DNA from: Prinsepia uniflora
Lineage: Eukaryota > Streptophyta > Magnoliopsida > Rosales > Rosaceae
Length of the DNA: 64,000 nucleotides
Reading direction: 5' to 3'
Assembly (NCBI GenBank): GCA_032719365.1
Contig: CM064867.1
Coordinates: forward strand, 44,169,651-44,233,650
This document shows positions 11,645 through 21,594 of this stretch, piece by piece. The notes below the pieces were generated by a model. The model saw only the letters and a list, made by a program, of their open reading frames with translations, did not search any database and was not told where the DNA came from. Each line of letters opens with the position of its first letter. Position 1 is the stretch's first letter. A program made the translations under genes and the position numbers.

Positions 11645-12181
11645 CCTGGCGTGTTAAGGTAAGTTCTGTTGAAGGATGGCGGAAGAACGGGAAAGGAGTG
11701 ACTATAATTGATCGATATGAGGTTATTGAAAGAGAGAACCCACAATCTAGAGTTTGCCTTTAGGACTTTGTAGATTTATCCGACGAGTGGTCGAAGCAGC
11801 AGCCAAGGGGGTGAGCCAGTAGGTAGGAGTTCTTGTTTGGATTAGCTTGTGCTGGGTTAGGACTTGAGGTGGGTTCTGGAAAGTGAGGGGTTTCTGGGAA
11901 GTGTCGGTGGTAGTACGTGAGGATGTATATGAATTTTATCGGGTACTCCATATGAGGTATTTCAAAATACCTTTGTTTTCTGTTCATAGAGTTTCCCGTG
12001 CGTACACCATGAAGTGTAAATGGTAGTTGGGGATGGAATGAAATACCCAAGGTGGAGATGATAGACAGGAAACCCAGGAGAAGTTGTTGTTGACCTAGTG
12101 TTGGTTACCGGGTAGGAGACCCTAAGTGTCCGGAACTAGCTGTGGAATTTCGGGGATGAAATACTTTATAGGTGGGTAGGT
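11645..12181 (+). other. Non-coding internal tail and polypurine tract of B
   Basis: 537 bp with no RT, RNase H or integrase. Near 11710-11760 it contains a block (ATCGATATGAGG, then GAGAACCCACA) that also occurs inside C and D. It ends GGAATTTCGGGGATGAAA and GGTGGGTAGGT (12171-12181), a purine-rich tract just before the 3' LTR. This is a variant of the TTTCGAGGACGAAA motif seen in C and E. Confidence 0.7.
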
Positions 12182-15089
12182 TGTAACGACCCGTCCCGGA
12201 AATTAGGGTTAAGACGGTGATTAAGATGAGATTAGTGAGCTTAATCGGGGGTGAGTTTGTCCCGATAAGGTCGTTAAGGTAGAATGACGATTTTGCCCCT
12301 AGTTCGGACAAAATGCTAACTTTTAGTTCGGGCAGTCAAATGGACTTTGACCGGTGACCAAGACGTAGTTTCAGACGTCACGAATCCGTAGATAGGTGGC
12401 ACGCCCGATTCCGACATCCGAGGAGGAGGTTATGATGTTCGGAAGGTTGAGGGCATAACTGTAATTTGGTTAAATTAGGGGGAAAAGTTGACTTTTCGTA
12501 CGAACGGGCTTTTGTACGTTGACCAAGGACTGTTAGATAGATCTCGTCGTCCTGAGTTCGATGACAGGCGGCACGTATTCATCGGACTTACGATGTGTGA
12601 GATACGGGTCTAGAAAGGTAGTGGCAAAATGGTAATTTTGGCTTAAAAAGGAAGGGCATTTTGGTCTTTGTGTTTTGGGTCTGGTGCAACAGAGAGGAAC
12701 AAATGGAGGGTTGAGATTGAGCCACTTGGGAGAGGAATTGTAGGATTGTGACACGCGTAGGGGTTCTGGTTGGTTCTAGGCTTGTGCATGGTCCCAATTA
12801 TTTGGGGTAATCGTGCAGGTGTGTGTTGTGTGTGTTCGAAGAAGAGAAAACAGAGGGGGAGAATGAGAGGAAATTGAGAGGTGATCGTGAGTGTTGGTGT
12901 GTTTTGGTGAGGGGGTTAGTGATCAGAGATTGTGAGAGAGCTAGGGAGAAGGTTAGGAGGTGCGGTGGTGGTGTATGTGTGAGTTGTGAGCCACGGGAAA
13001 CCATGGGAAAAATCAGAGGAAACAGAGAAGAGGTGAGGAGTTTTGGGTGGTGGTGCTGCCGTGTTCGATCAATCGAGACCGGTGGAGGTGTCCAGAGGCT
13101 GGAGGTGGATGGAGACCTACATACTCATGACTGAGCTCACAACGGCGACAGGAGGGCAGGTAATTTCTGGTTTTCCTTTCGATACTCTATTTTGACGTTT
13201 AGGTTTAGATGCCAAGTCGTGGCTTTTGGGGTTGAATCGAGGAGTCTAGTGAGGTCTAGGGGACTCAGTAGGGTCCTAGGTAGCTACTGGTTGTGCAGCC
13301 GTGACAGAGGAGTGCACGGCGGAGTCCAGAACGACGGGGAGTACACGGTGTTCTCTGTTTTTCAGTCTGGGTTCAAACGTTGAGTCGTGGGTTTTGGGTG
13401 TGAGTCGACGGTTTTGGTGAGTGATGTGAGGTTCAGGATGGTCGTAGGAACCTTCTATGGTGGTTGCCGTGGCGGGGGAAGACCTGGTTGGCCGGGAGGA
13501 AGAACAGGGGACAGTTTGGGTTTTGGTTTCGAGCTCGAGTCGACGTGTTTGGGACGGTGTCGAGATGTCTGAGTACGGGGAATGGGTTGCTTAGGACGGG
13601 ACGAAGAAGATGATGAAGAAAGGAGGTGTTTTGGTGCAGGTACGGCGGTGAACCGGTCACGCCGGTTAGTGTTACAGCGACTGTTTCGAACCGGGTCGAC
13701 CAGAGGTTGCTGGTGACACTGTAGCTGGCGCATGAGGGCCACGCGCAGCCACTTTGGGCAGCGCGTGGGGGCGCGTGCAGCGGCGGTTGGGAAAACGGTC
13801 AACATGGTTTTTGGTCTAGGTGTTGTGACGAGTCCATTGGAATTGGTTTCGGGTTGTTCGGACGTCGTTTGAGGATAGTACCGCGAGGGTGAAGGTTTAG
13901 GGTTTAGGTTCGTTACGTTTAGGACCCGGGCATTTTTGGGGAAAATTAGGAGAGTCTTGGTAAACGTGTTAGTGACGCACTTTGGTGACTTGTGACAAGA
14001 TCAGGGTTGCCCGCGAAAGCTGAGGAACGTACGAGAAGTACAGGACGCGATTGAGGGCTCTGTACTGTGAGTGGACCCTTTCCTTAAACTCGAGCATGCA
14101 TAACGGTTTTCCTATAATTGTTTTATGGTTTTATATGTAATTTTATGATTGTTGAATAGTTTAGTTTTACATAATTGCACGGTTTTTGAGAAAATTACGT
14201 ATTTGGCACGTTTTACGAGAAAGGCTGGACTTCTGATTATGATGCCATGATTTTGGGATTTAAAATGATAAATGGTTTTCAATGATTATAAATGGATTTG
14301 AGTAAAGGTTTTCGGTTTTAGAATCGGATTTTGGAAAACGAGATTTGGTTTTAAGGTTGAAACGTGGAATTCCGAATTTGGGTTCGGAATGACGGTCGGG
14401 ATGCCGGAAGTGCATCTGACTAGTGATTTCGGATTCGGGTTTGGATATGGATTTCGAAATGATTTTCAAATGGTTTTGGATTGAATTTGCTGGATCTGGT
14501 TATTGGGTTTAAAATCCCGGATATTGATTTGACGGGGGACGGGCCCGGATTGGGTTTAAAGACCCGGATTGAGTTTAAAGACTCGGGAGTTTAAAGACTT
14601 GAATATATTGATATTTCCCCCGTAGGGCTATTGAGTTTAAAGACTCGGATATTATTGAGGCCTGGATTGAGTTTAAAGACTCGGGAGTTTAAAGACTCGG
14701 ATAGATCCAGCAGGTTTGATCGGTTGGTTATGGCTTGGGACTTATGTTTTCTGATACAGTTTTATGACGCTGATGCTATAATTTCTATAACTGTTTTTAT
14801 AGTGTTTTTGTAAATGTTTTTATGATGAGGTTTATGTGAATTATAACTGTTTTAGTAACTGGGTTATGCATGTGGTTTCAAAACGGAGGGCTAAACCCGG
14901 TTTTCTTATAAAATGGTTTTGGAAAACTTTTCCTTTATTCTGGTCCACTCACACTTTTCTGGTTTTAACTTGCCCTCCAGGTCGTGGAGCTAGAGCGGGG
15001 TTTCGGCGTCGAGGCAGCATCGGAGGCATAGAAGTCACGAGAGCAACCCCGGAGGGTTTACTTTTCCGTGTGCGTGTATCTAGTTTATC
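12182..15089 (+). mobile_element. 3' LTR of element B, proximal part
   Basis: Starts TGTAACGACCCGTCCCGG and follows the 5' LTR with scattered differences. It is interrupted at 15089 by C, whose target TTATC (15085-15089) is repeated at 31273-31277. The last 190 bp lie at 31278-31467, making this LTR about 3.1 kb without C. Confidence 0.9.
14515..14700 (+). repeat. TTTAAAG inverted-repeat ladder in B 3' LTR
   Basis: Counterpart of 9624-9836, with units of the GGGTTTAAAGACCC and GAGTTTAAAGACTC type. There are fewer units than in the 5' LTR, so the array has changed length since insertion. Confidence 0.75.
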
Positions 15090-15221
15090 TGTAACGACCC
15101 GTACCAAATTCCATGATTAGATTAGTGACTAATCACGATTAGTGAGGCTAATCCGTGATTAGTAGAGCGAAATCGGACGAGCGATGGGAAATGACCGTTT
15201 TGCCCTTGAGGGTGGCAAAAC

Positions 15222-15400
15222 GTTGACTTTTTAATCGGGCGGTCAAATGGACTTTGACCGATGACCGTGACGTAGTTCGTGACGTCACGAGTTCATAGAC
15301 AGGTGGCACGTTCAATTCCGACATTCGAGGAGGAAGTTATGACGTTCGGAAGTTTAGGGGCATTTTGGTAATTTGGGTGAATAGGAGGTCAAATGTTGAC
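15222..15400 (+). promoter_or_regulatory. W-box-like TTGAC cluster
   Basis: Five TTGAC[C/T] cores on either strand within 180 bp: TTGACT (15222), GGTCAA (15241), TTGACC (15254), GGTCAA (15387) and TTGACT (15395). TTGAC[C/T] is the WRKY recognition core. The same arrangement is found in the large LTRs of the window. Function is inferred. Confidence 0.45.
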
Positions 15401-16359
15401 TTTTTGATCGGGAGGTCCGATGGCTGAGGGCCGAAGACCGTTACGTAGATAAGGACGATACGAATCCATAGGCAGGCGGCACACTGAAATCGGACTTCGA
15501 ACGGGAGAGTTATGGGTCACGGAAGTTCGATTTCACTATGCACGAACTTCGAGACGGGGACATTTCGGCGAAATCTGATTGGGCGGATATTTTGGTGGGC
15601 CCCATGGATGAGTGACAAGTGTCACTCATCCCATTGCTTTGATCCCCCAAAATGTGGATCTAAATAATTAAATATTATTATTTTAATTATTTTATAATTA
15701 AACCTAACAACTATTAATCCTAACCATCCATTACCAACTAACTATCAATCCTCACCATCAATCTCTCCTTCTCTCATCAGCCATCCTCTTCTTCTTTGTT
15801 CCTTACCACCCGAAATCCATTATCCCATTTTTCTTCATTTTCTTCATCCTCCATTTTCAAACACCACACCATACACATACCACCACATCTCATCATTTTT
15901 CATCTTATGTGTGACGTGAGGAGGGACCGTGATGATGAGGACGCGACGGCGAGGACTCACGGCGGCGGACCACGGCGGGGGAACCCGAAAACCCGTGAGG
16001 TACATTTTACTCAAAATTTGGATTTTTAGTTTTAGGGGTTTTCGATGATTTCTAAAGATTAGGAATGGTTTCTAGGGACCCTAGGAGTCTATTGGGATTG
16101 GATTCGAGGGTTAGGAAGGCCTGGAACGGCCGTGAACGGCGGAGGAAGTCACGGCCGCCATGGCTGGATTGAAGGTACGTGTTTTCGATGCTTTTCTTAC
16201 ATTTTAAGGTCATAGGACCGTAGTTTGGGTTGAGACGAAGAAAATGGGACAAACGGGGAGTGTTTTGGTGGCCGGAGCTGGGAGAACCGGCCGGGTCAAG
16301 CCGCGGGTCACGGCGACCCGGTTGCAGACGTTCGGGTCGACCCGCGGGAGGGCAGGGAT

Positions 16360-16640
16360 GACAGGTGACGTCATCCTGCTGACATGTCAGAAAATGGGCC
16401 AATAGGAGTGCGACACGTGTCACATGTCAGTGCACAGTCAGCACTGACATGTTAGTGACGTGGCCCAATCAGGGGCTGACACGTGGCACCGACGTGGACC
16501 AGTGCCGTGATGACACGTGGCACTGACAACACAGTAACGTGGACCAATGGGAGCATGACACGTGGCACCTGTCAGAGTCTGACATGTCAGACCTGACAGC
16601 TGTCAGATGACGTCATGCTGACGTCAGCGATGACGTCAGC
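16360..16640 (+). promoter_or_regulatory. Palindromic ACGT-core cluster in C first LTR
   Basis: Contains a perfect 16-bp palindrome GTCTGACATGTCAGAC (16577-16592), CTGACAGCTGTCAG (16593-16606), TGACGTCA (16608-16615) and GCTGACGTCAGC (16617-16628), preceded by repeated GACACGTGGCAC and ACGTGG words. These are bZIP-type cores. The second LTR repeats it at 22856-23136. Confidence 0.55.
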
Positions 16641-17206
16641 AGGTACTGTAGAGGCGCATGAAGCCCACGCGCAGCCACTTCGGGCGGCGCGTGAGGGCGC
16701 GTGGCAGGGAATCTGGGGAAGGTTCCAACATGTGAAATCTTCTATTCGATGTAACGAACATTTTGGGACTGGTTTCGTGTCGATCGGACACCGTCTCGAT
16801 ATGTTTCGGGGCATCGGAAGGTTTAGGTTCGGGATTAAAAATAGTTAAAAATACGGGAAAATTACGGGGCTTTGGTAGGAGGTTAATTAAGTAGTTAGTA
16901 ACCTTCTAATACGATTTGGACAGGTTTGGGAGTCCCGGTGACGGTGATCGGCTCGGGGAGCCGTATGGCACGCAAATCGAGGCGGCAGCTCGGACGGTCT
17001 GTGAGTGGACCTTGTTTTCTAAATTGGTGCATGCATAAATGTTTATTATATGTTTTATTACTTGTTTGATGATGCCATGGGTGCATTTGTATGTGGTTAC
17101 GTATAAGCACGTATTTCGAGGTTTCGGCCTTATACGGTGCTTATACGGGTCTGTATGTCTTTATTGATTTAAATGAACTGGATTTGGATTTCAAAAGGAT
17201 AAACTC

Positions 17207-17536
17207 GGGTATAAGACCCATTTGGTTTTGTCTCGGGCATATGACCTCAGATATCGGGCACGGTGCCCAACTGATGTCCTATGTTCGGGCACGAGACCCC
17301 GTCACTTTACGGTTTATGATTTCAGGTCAGGGAACCTTAAATGGAGTCCCAGGTTCATGACGGTTTATGGGAACCGGCATGAACCCTTGTTATGGTATTA
17401 TGGTTCATGACGGTTTATGGGAACCGGCATGAACCCTTGTTGGTTATTACGGTACATGACGGTTTATGGGAACCGGCATGTTACCTGATTATGGATATTA
17501 TGGATCATGACGGTTCAGGGGAACCGTTCATGAATG
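17207..17536 (+). repeat. Hairpin ladder in C first LTR
   Basis: It starts with GGGT-ATAAG-ACCC (17207-17219) and GGGCAC-G-GTGCCC (17256-17268). Four units with about 50-bp period follow at 17352, 17402, 17451 and 17502, of the form GGTTCATG...CATGAACC with an inner CGGTT/AACCG stem. In the third unit the outer arms are GGTACATG and CATGTTACC, an almost fully compensated change. The other two LTRs have the same array at 23703-24032 and 30199-30529. Confidence 0.85.
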
Positions 17537-18205
17537 TTTATGTTATGTATATATATGTTCGTCTACCTTCCTTTACTTCTATTATCTCCTCCGGGGAGGG
17601 TCGTTGGCCTGGGTGGACCCCGGAGTAGTCACGGAGCACCGACTGAGTGGAGTCACCCCCCAGTTAGGTTCCTTACTCTCAGGAAGGCTATGATTACTAT
17701 TACCTCGGGTAGGGTCAGTGGTCTACGGACATTGATCTTGACTTTGAGAAGACTCAGATTGAGACCTGGGTAGCACGCGCGTGGCTTTGGATACCGTGAC
17801 AGGATTGGTTGTGTGACTTATATATATGTATGTGATGGATATATGATATATGATATGTGGTGTGTACAGGTGTGCACAGGATTTGGGCAGTGGCCCGTAT
17901 GGTCGTTTTCATTGTGGTCCTTTCGACCTTGGTTTATATCTACTTTGGGCTTAGTCCCACATATGGTTTGTTTTGGATAAATGGTTTTCGAATGCATGCA
18001 TGCTTTTTAGTGGAGGGTACAAAGGTCTTCTCGTTAAAATGTTTTTATAAACTTTTGTTTTGTCCACTCACAGTTTTTAATGTTTTGACTGCCCTTCAGG
18101 TTGACATCGGATGTGGACTGTAGCAGAGACCGAGATATCACATGCCTCCTCCGGATCCTGGCGTACTCTGATAGCCCGGGAGGGCAAAGGACGAAAATAT
18201 CCCTT

Positions 18206-18226
18206 GTCTGACACTTCGTGTCAGAC
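18206..18226 (+). repeat. Strong terminal hairpin of C LTR
   Basis: GTCTGACAC and GTGTCAGAC form a perfect 9-bp stem around TTC, 54 bp from the LTR end. Identical copies are at 24702-24722, 31199-31219 and, in A, 33641-33661. It is followed by AATCCC-GGG-GGGATT, a second small hairpin. Confidence 0.85.
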
Positions 18227-18279
18227 GGGAGAAGGGTCATCCCGCACTAATCCCGGGGGGATTGGGATGGGTCCTGTCA

Positions 18280-21200
18280 ACGTGGTATCAGAGCGGGGTT
18301 GTCTCTATTCGAGCAACCGCGGAGCTTTTGGAGTATGTATGCTGGTCGAGGATGTGATATCTCATTGGGCTGTAGTCCGTGGTCAACCTGATTGTCGGGG
18401 TGCCGGTACGATAGTTAGTAGGATTGGCAAGCCTTGGTTCGGCACTCGATGCCGGGGTTGCCATGGTTCTGTCAGGGTTGGCAGTGTGGAACCCTACGGA
18501 AGGCTTAACGTAGTATTACGTTAGAGTTTTGGATCGTGAGACGGTTAGTTGGGATCGTCTTCACGATGTCGTAGGATCGATTCCGGCGACTGGTTAGGAG
18601 TGTGACCATTAGATGGTCAGATTATGTTGAGTTAAATGGATTTACTGCAGTTGGCAGTTAGCAACCGGATTCGAGGAATCCGAGTTGGATTGTTGGTAGG
18701 ATTGGATTGACGTCTTTATGATGTCGGACCGCAGGGTCAGTCAGATTGTTGATTTTACTGCTTTTCGCAGGTGGGTTCAGGGGAACTCTAGGTGTGATCG
18801 TGGAACCCTACCGTATGTGTATGGTTCGGAAATGGGAGTTGACTGGTGGTTTGACTTGGACGACTATTCGGATTTGGATTCGTTAGTCGGTCTAGTCATG
18901 TCAGCTTGTATTGGGACTGCACTTCGCAGTCAGGGTTGTACGTATCGGTTAGACCGAGTTGGTTGTCGTGCTACTTCAGTTGTGGGTTGGTGCAACTAAG
19001 GTCGTGGATGACCTGGTAGACGACAATGGTTTAGTCAAGTTACGACAGGATAGAGATTGTTGGACAAGTTACCAGGGTTGGTACTTGTCGATGGAATCCC
19101 TGAGTGGGATACAGAGTAGTTGGTACGGGCGATTGATTCCGTTGGATACGGAGTCTGGATATAGCGATGTCTGGTAGTTAGGTCTGCACGAGTGCGGGGC
19201 AGGCGCTACTACCGAGAGTGGTTATAGTTACGATTGTTGGGGATCGGGGACGTTCGGGGAACGTTTTCCTTTTCTCGCATGAGTTGTCAGGGTGACTGTA
19301 CCCAGAGTTGTCAGGTACGAGGGAGACAGAGTTTCTCCTATACGAGCAGAGGTACGCGATCGTCGCTTGGTATGAGCGGAGATCCAGGATGTCAGTGTTG
19401 CACACGGTGTGCTAGCGTCAGTACTGATGCTAGTGAGGATGCTTGTGTGCTGATGCTGACAGGTGGTAGTGATGGTGCTGGTACTCGTGCTAGTGCTAGT
19501 GCTGGTGTCGGTGCGGGTGATTGTGATGACGGTGAGTCACGAGTCGGGATGTGGCTCTGACGAGATGGGCATATGTTCGGTATCTGTGGTTCCAGAGTGG
19601 ACCTCAGATAAGGTTAAAGTGGTTAAGGGACACGTGGTTGATGTCCGGGTATGTTGTTTCCAATCTTGTTGGAACTTCGGAATCGCGGGAGTTTGCGATT
19701 GAGGTGACGAGAGGAATACGGGTTTTCCGCATTGGTATCGGGTATTTCGACGTCATTTTGGGTGACTTCTCAGATTCTACCATGAATGATGATGGTAGAT
19801 GACGTTGATGATGTAGATGTTGTTGGTTGCCACTAGTACACTGATCGTGTATTGGTTGGTGGACCCGGGATCTGTTCTGAATCATCAGGAGGAGATGAGT
19901 ATATCGAAGTTAGGTGACTGAGATTCCTCATTCTCTACTTGGTGGCAGACGATGTCAGGTTACCTGACGTGGTGAGTGCATCGAGTGTTGTTTGCATTCA
20001 CGTAGGATGGATTATTCGATCATTCTTGTTTTGCCTTGGTCGAATGACAAGGATCGATACGAGGTAATCAGTGAGAACCCACAGTCTCGGCGTGTCTCGT
20101 CGTAGACTAATCTATTTAAGATGTGGGAAATGGTCTAGGACTTTGGTTGGCGAGACGATCCTCGATCGTGACGTCTATGGTCGGTTGACGTAGTGTTGGA
20201 TCTGGATCGTGATTTGGGTATCCAGATAGGTGGAGAGTTTATTACTCTTACTTGGATGTTGAGTGAAGCATGATGGGACTGAACTTCTTTCCGAGGTAAA
20301 TCCCATATGACTTATTACTCACCTGAGTAGTTGTCCGATGAGTAGATTTCCGACGTGGTCGGATATGGTCAGCCTTAGAGCTGTGTGGGTGTTGGGATTG
20401 ATTTCTCTATGAGGTCAATCTAATGTATGGTGTGTAATCGGTTGATCAGGTAACCGATAGGTTCGGTTTTGATACGTCTCGGTAGACGCGAACGATATTT
20501 CGAGTTTTGGAATCAGATTTCTAGATGACGATTTAGGATTTGATTTTAGAACTTGAAAAAGGATTTCTAGATTTGGGTTTTGGAATCGGATTCTGGGTGA
20601 CGATTCAGGATTTGATTCTAGAGCTTGACTATAGATTTTCTTTTATGGATTTGGGTTCGGAATGGTTATTCCAAATACTAGTTTACGGAATGATGATTTC
20701 GGATTCGGATTTGAACATGGATATGGATACGACTTCTGGGTTCGGATTCGGGATTTCTTACGAAATTGCGGATTCAGATTCGGATTTGGAAATAGATAAT
20801 GGGTTGAAGTTTCGATTTGTCTAGATCGGACAGATGGACTCCATAATTGAAACGTGATTGACTACAACCTAGGTGGTTGTAGGCTGATTGATGGGTAGTT
20901 ATATGTACCTTGTTCATTGTTCGAGGTACGACACCGGGCAGACTTGGGATGTCTGGCGACGGTATATAGGAGATACCGGTGGTATGTTGGAGAGCGTGTT
21001 GGTAGTCGGCTTGGTTCCGATACCATTGAATTAGTCGAGGTCGTGAACTGGATATTGGATACCGTGCATTGGGTCATGATATTTCTGATGGGTCTAGTTA
21101 CACAGGTCGGGTGAATTGTTGGTTAGTGTAACCACGAGTGAGTATAGTGACAGATTTCGATTGTCGACTGTCAAGTGGTGACAATTTGTCGGAGGTGTCA

Positions 21201-21594
21201 TCGTGGATCGGTTAGTGAGTTTTGGTGACTCCCAGTGGGAGTAGATGTCAGGATAGTTAGCGGTTGAGCACGGAACTATCTAGTTGGTTGTGTCAACGAA
21301 ACGGTAGATTTGACAAGTAGTGTCAATTCAGAACGCATGACTACTGTCATTCGACGTGGTCGAACATAGTCGATACGACGTGAGTGTTAGTCGTACGTCT
21401 GGTTGCAGACGGTTATCGTTCTGGTTAGTGGGTGCACGAGTGTACACGAGTTCCAAGGTCGATTCTACTTTCCACGGGGTGGATGTGGAATCAAGATAAT
21501 TGGAGTTTCGAGAATGAAACTAATTAAGGAGGGAAGAACGGTAGAATTAGGTCGGTTGGAATTTCGAGGACGAAATTAATTAAGGAGGGAAGGT
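18280..21594 (+). mobile_element. Element C, first internal region (no pol)
   Basis: 3,315 bp between LTRs, with initiator-Met primer site TGGTATCAGAGC at 18283-18294. No Gag, protease, RT, RNase H or integrase motif is visible in any frame, and the longest frames are about 80-140 codons without family features. This fits a LARD-like non-autonomous element. It shares blocks with the internal regions of D and E (minus strand there), including GTGGAA hairpins before the 3' LTR and the GAGAACCCACAGTCT block near 20070, so the non-coding sequence is conserved between families. A GCTGGT/GCTAGT low-complexity run is at about 19430-19520. Confidence 0.85.
21506..21594 (+). promoter_or_regulatory. 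Duplicated polypurine-tract motif of C
   Basis: Two copies of TTTCGAG-(A/G)A-(T/C)GAAA followed by TAATTAAGGAGGGAAG lie about 55 bp apart; the second abuts the LTR. TTTCGAGGACGAAA before the 3' LTR is a feature I associate with Tekay-type chromoviruses. Only the distal copy is needed as primer site. Confidence 0.7.

Larger units (their letters stand above)
15090..18279 (+). mobile_element. Element C, first LTR
   Basis: 3,190 bp from TGTAACGACCCGTACC to GGGATGGGTCCTGTCA. It differs from C's second and third LTRs by carrying nine extra bases in the TTTTCTTCA repeat near 15830 and by a few substitutions. Order of parts: terminal palindrome and TTGAC cluster, AT-rich stretch (15660-15705), GC-rich segment (15900-16360), ACGT palindrome cluster, GCGC(A/G)TG/CACGCGC block, CATGCATG motifs (17030, 17996), hairpin ladder, CTCCTCCGGGGAGGG, TATATATA (17818) and terminal hairpin. 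All its short frames recur only as LTR copies, and I judge them non-coding. Confidence 0.93.

Noticed and set aside
18111..18524. 137-codon frame repeated in C
   Set aside because: Runs from the LTR end across the primer site into non-coding interior; repetition only reflects the tandem element copies.
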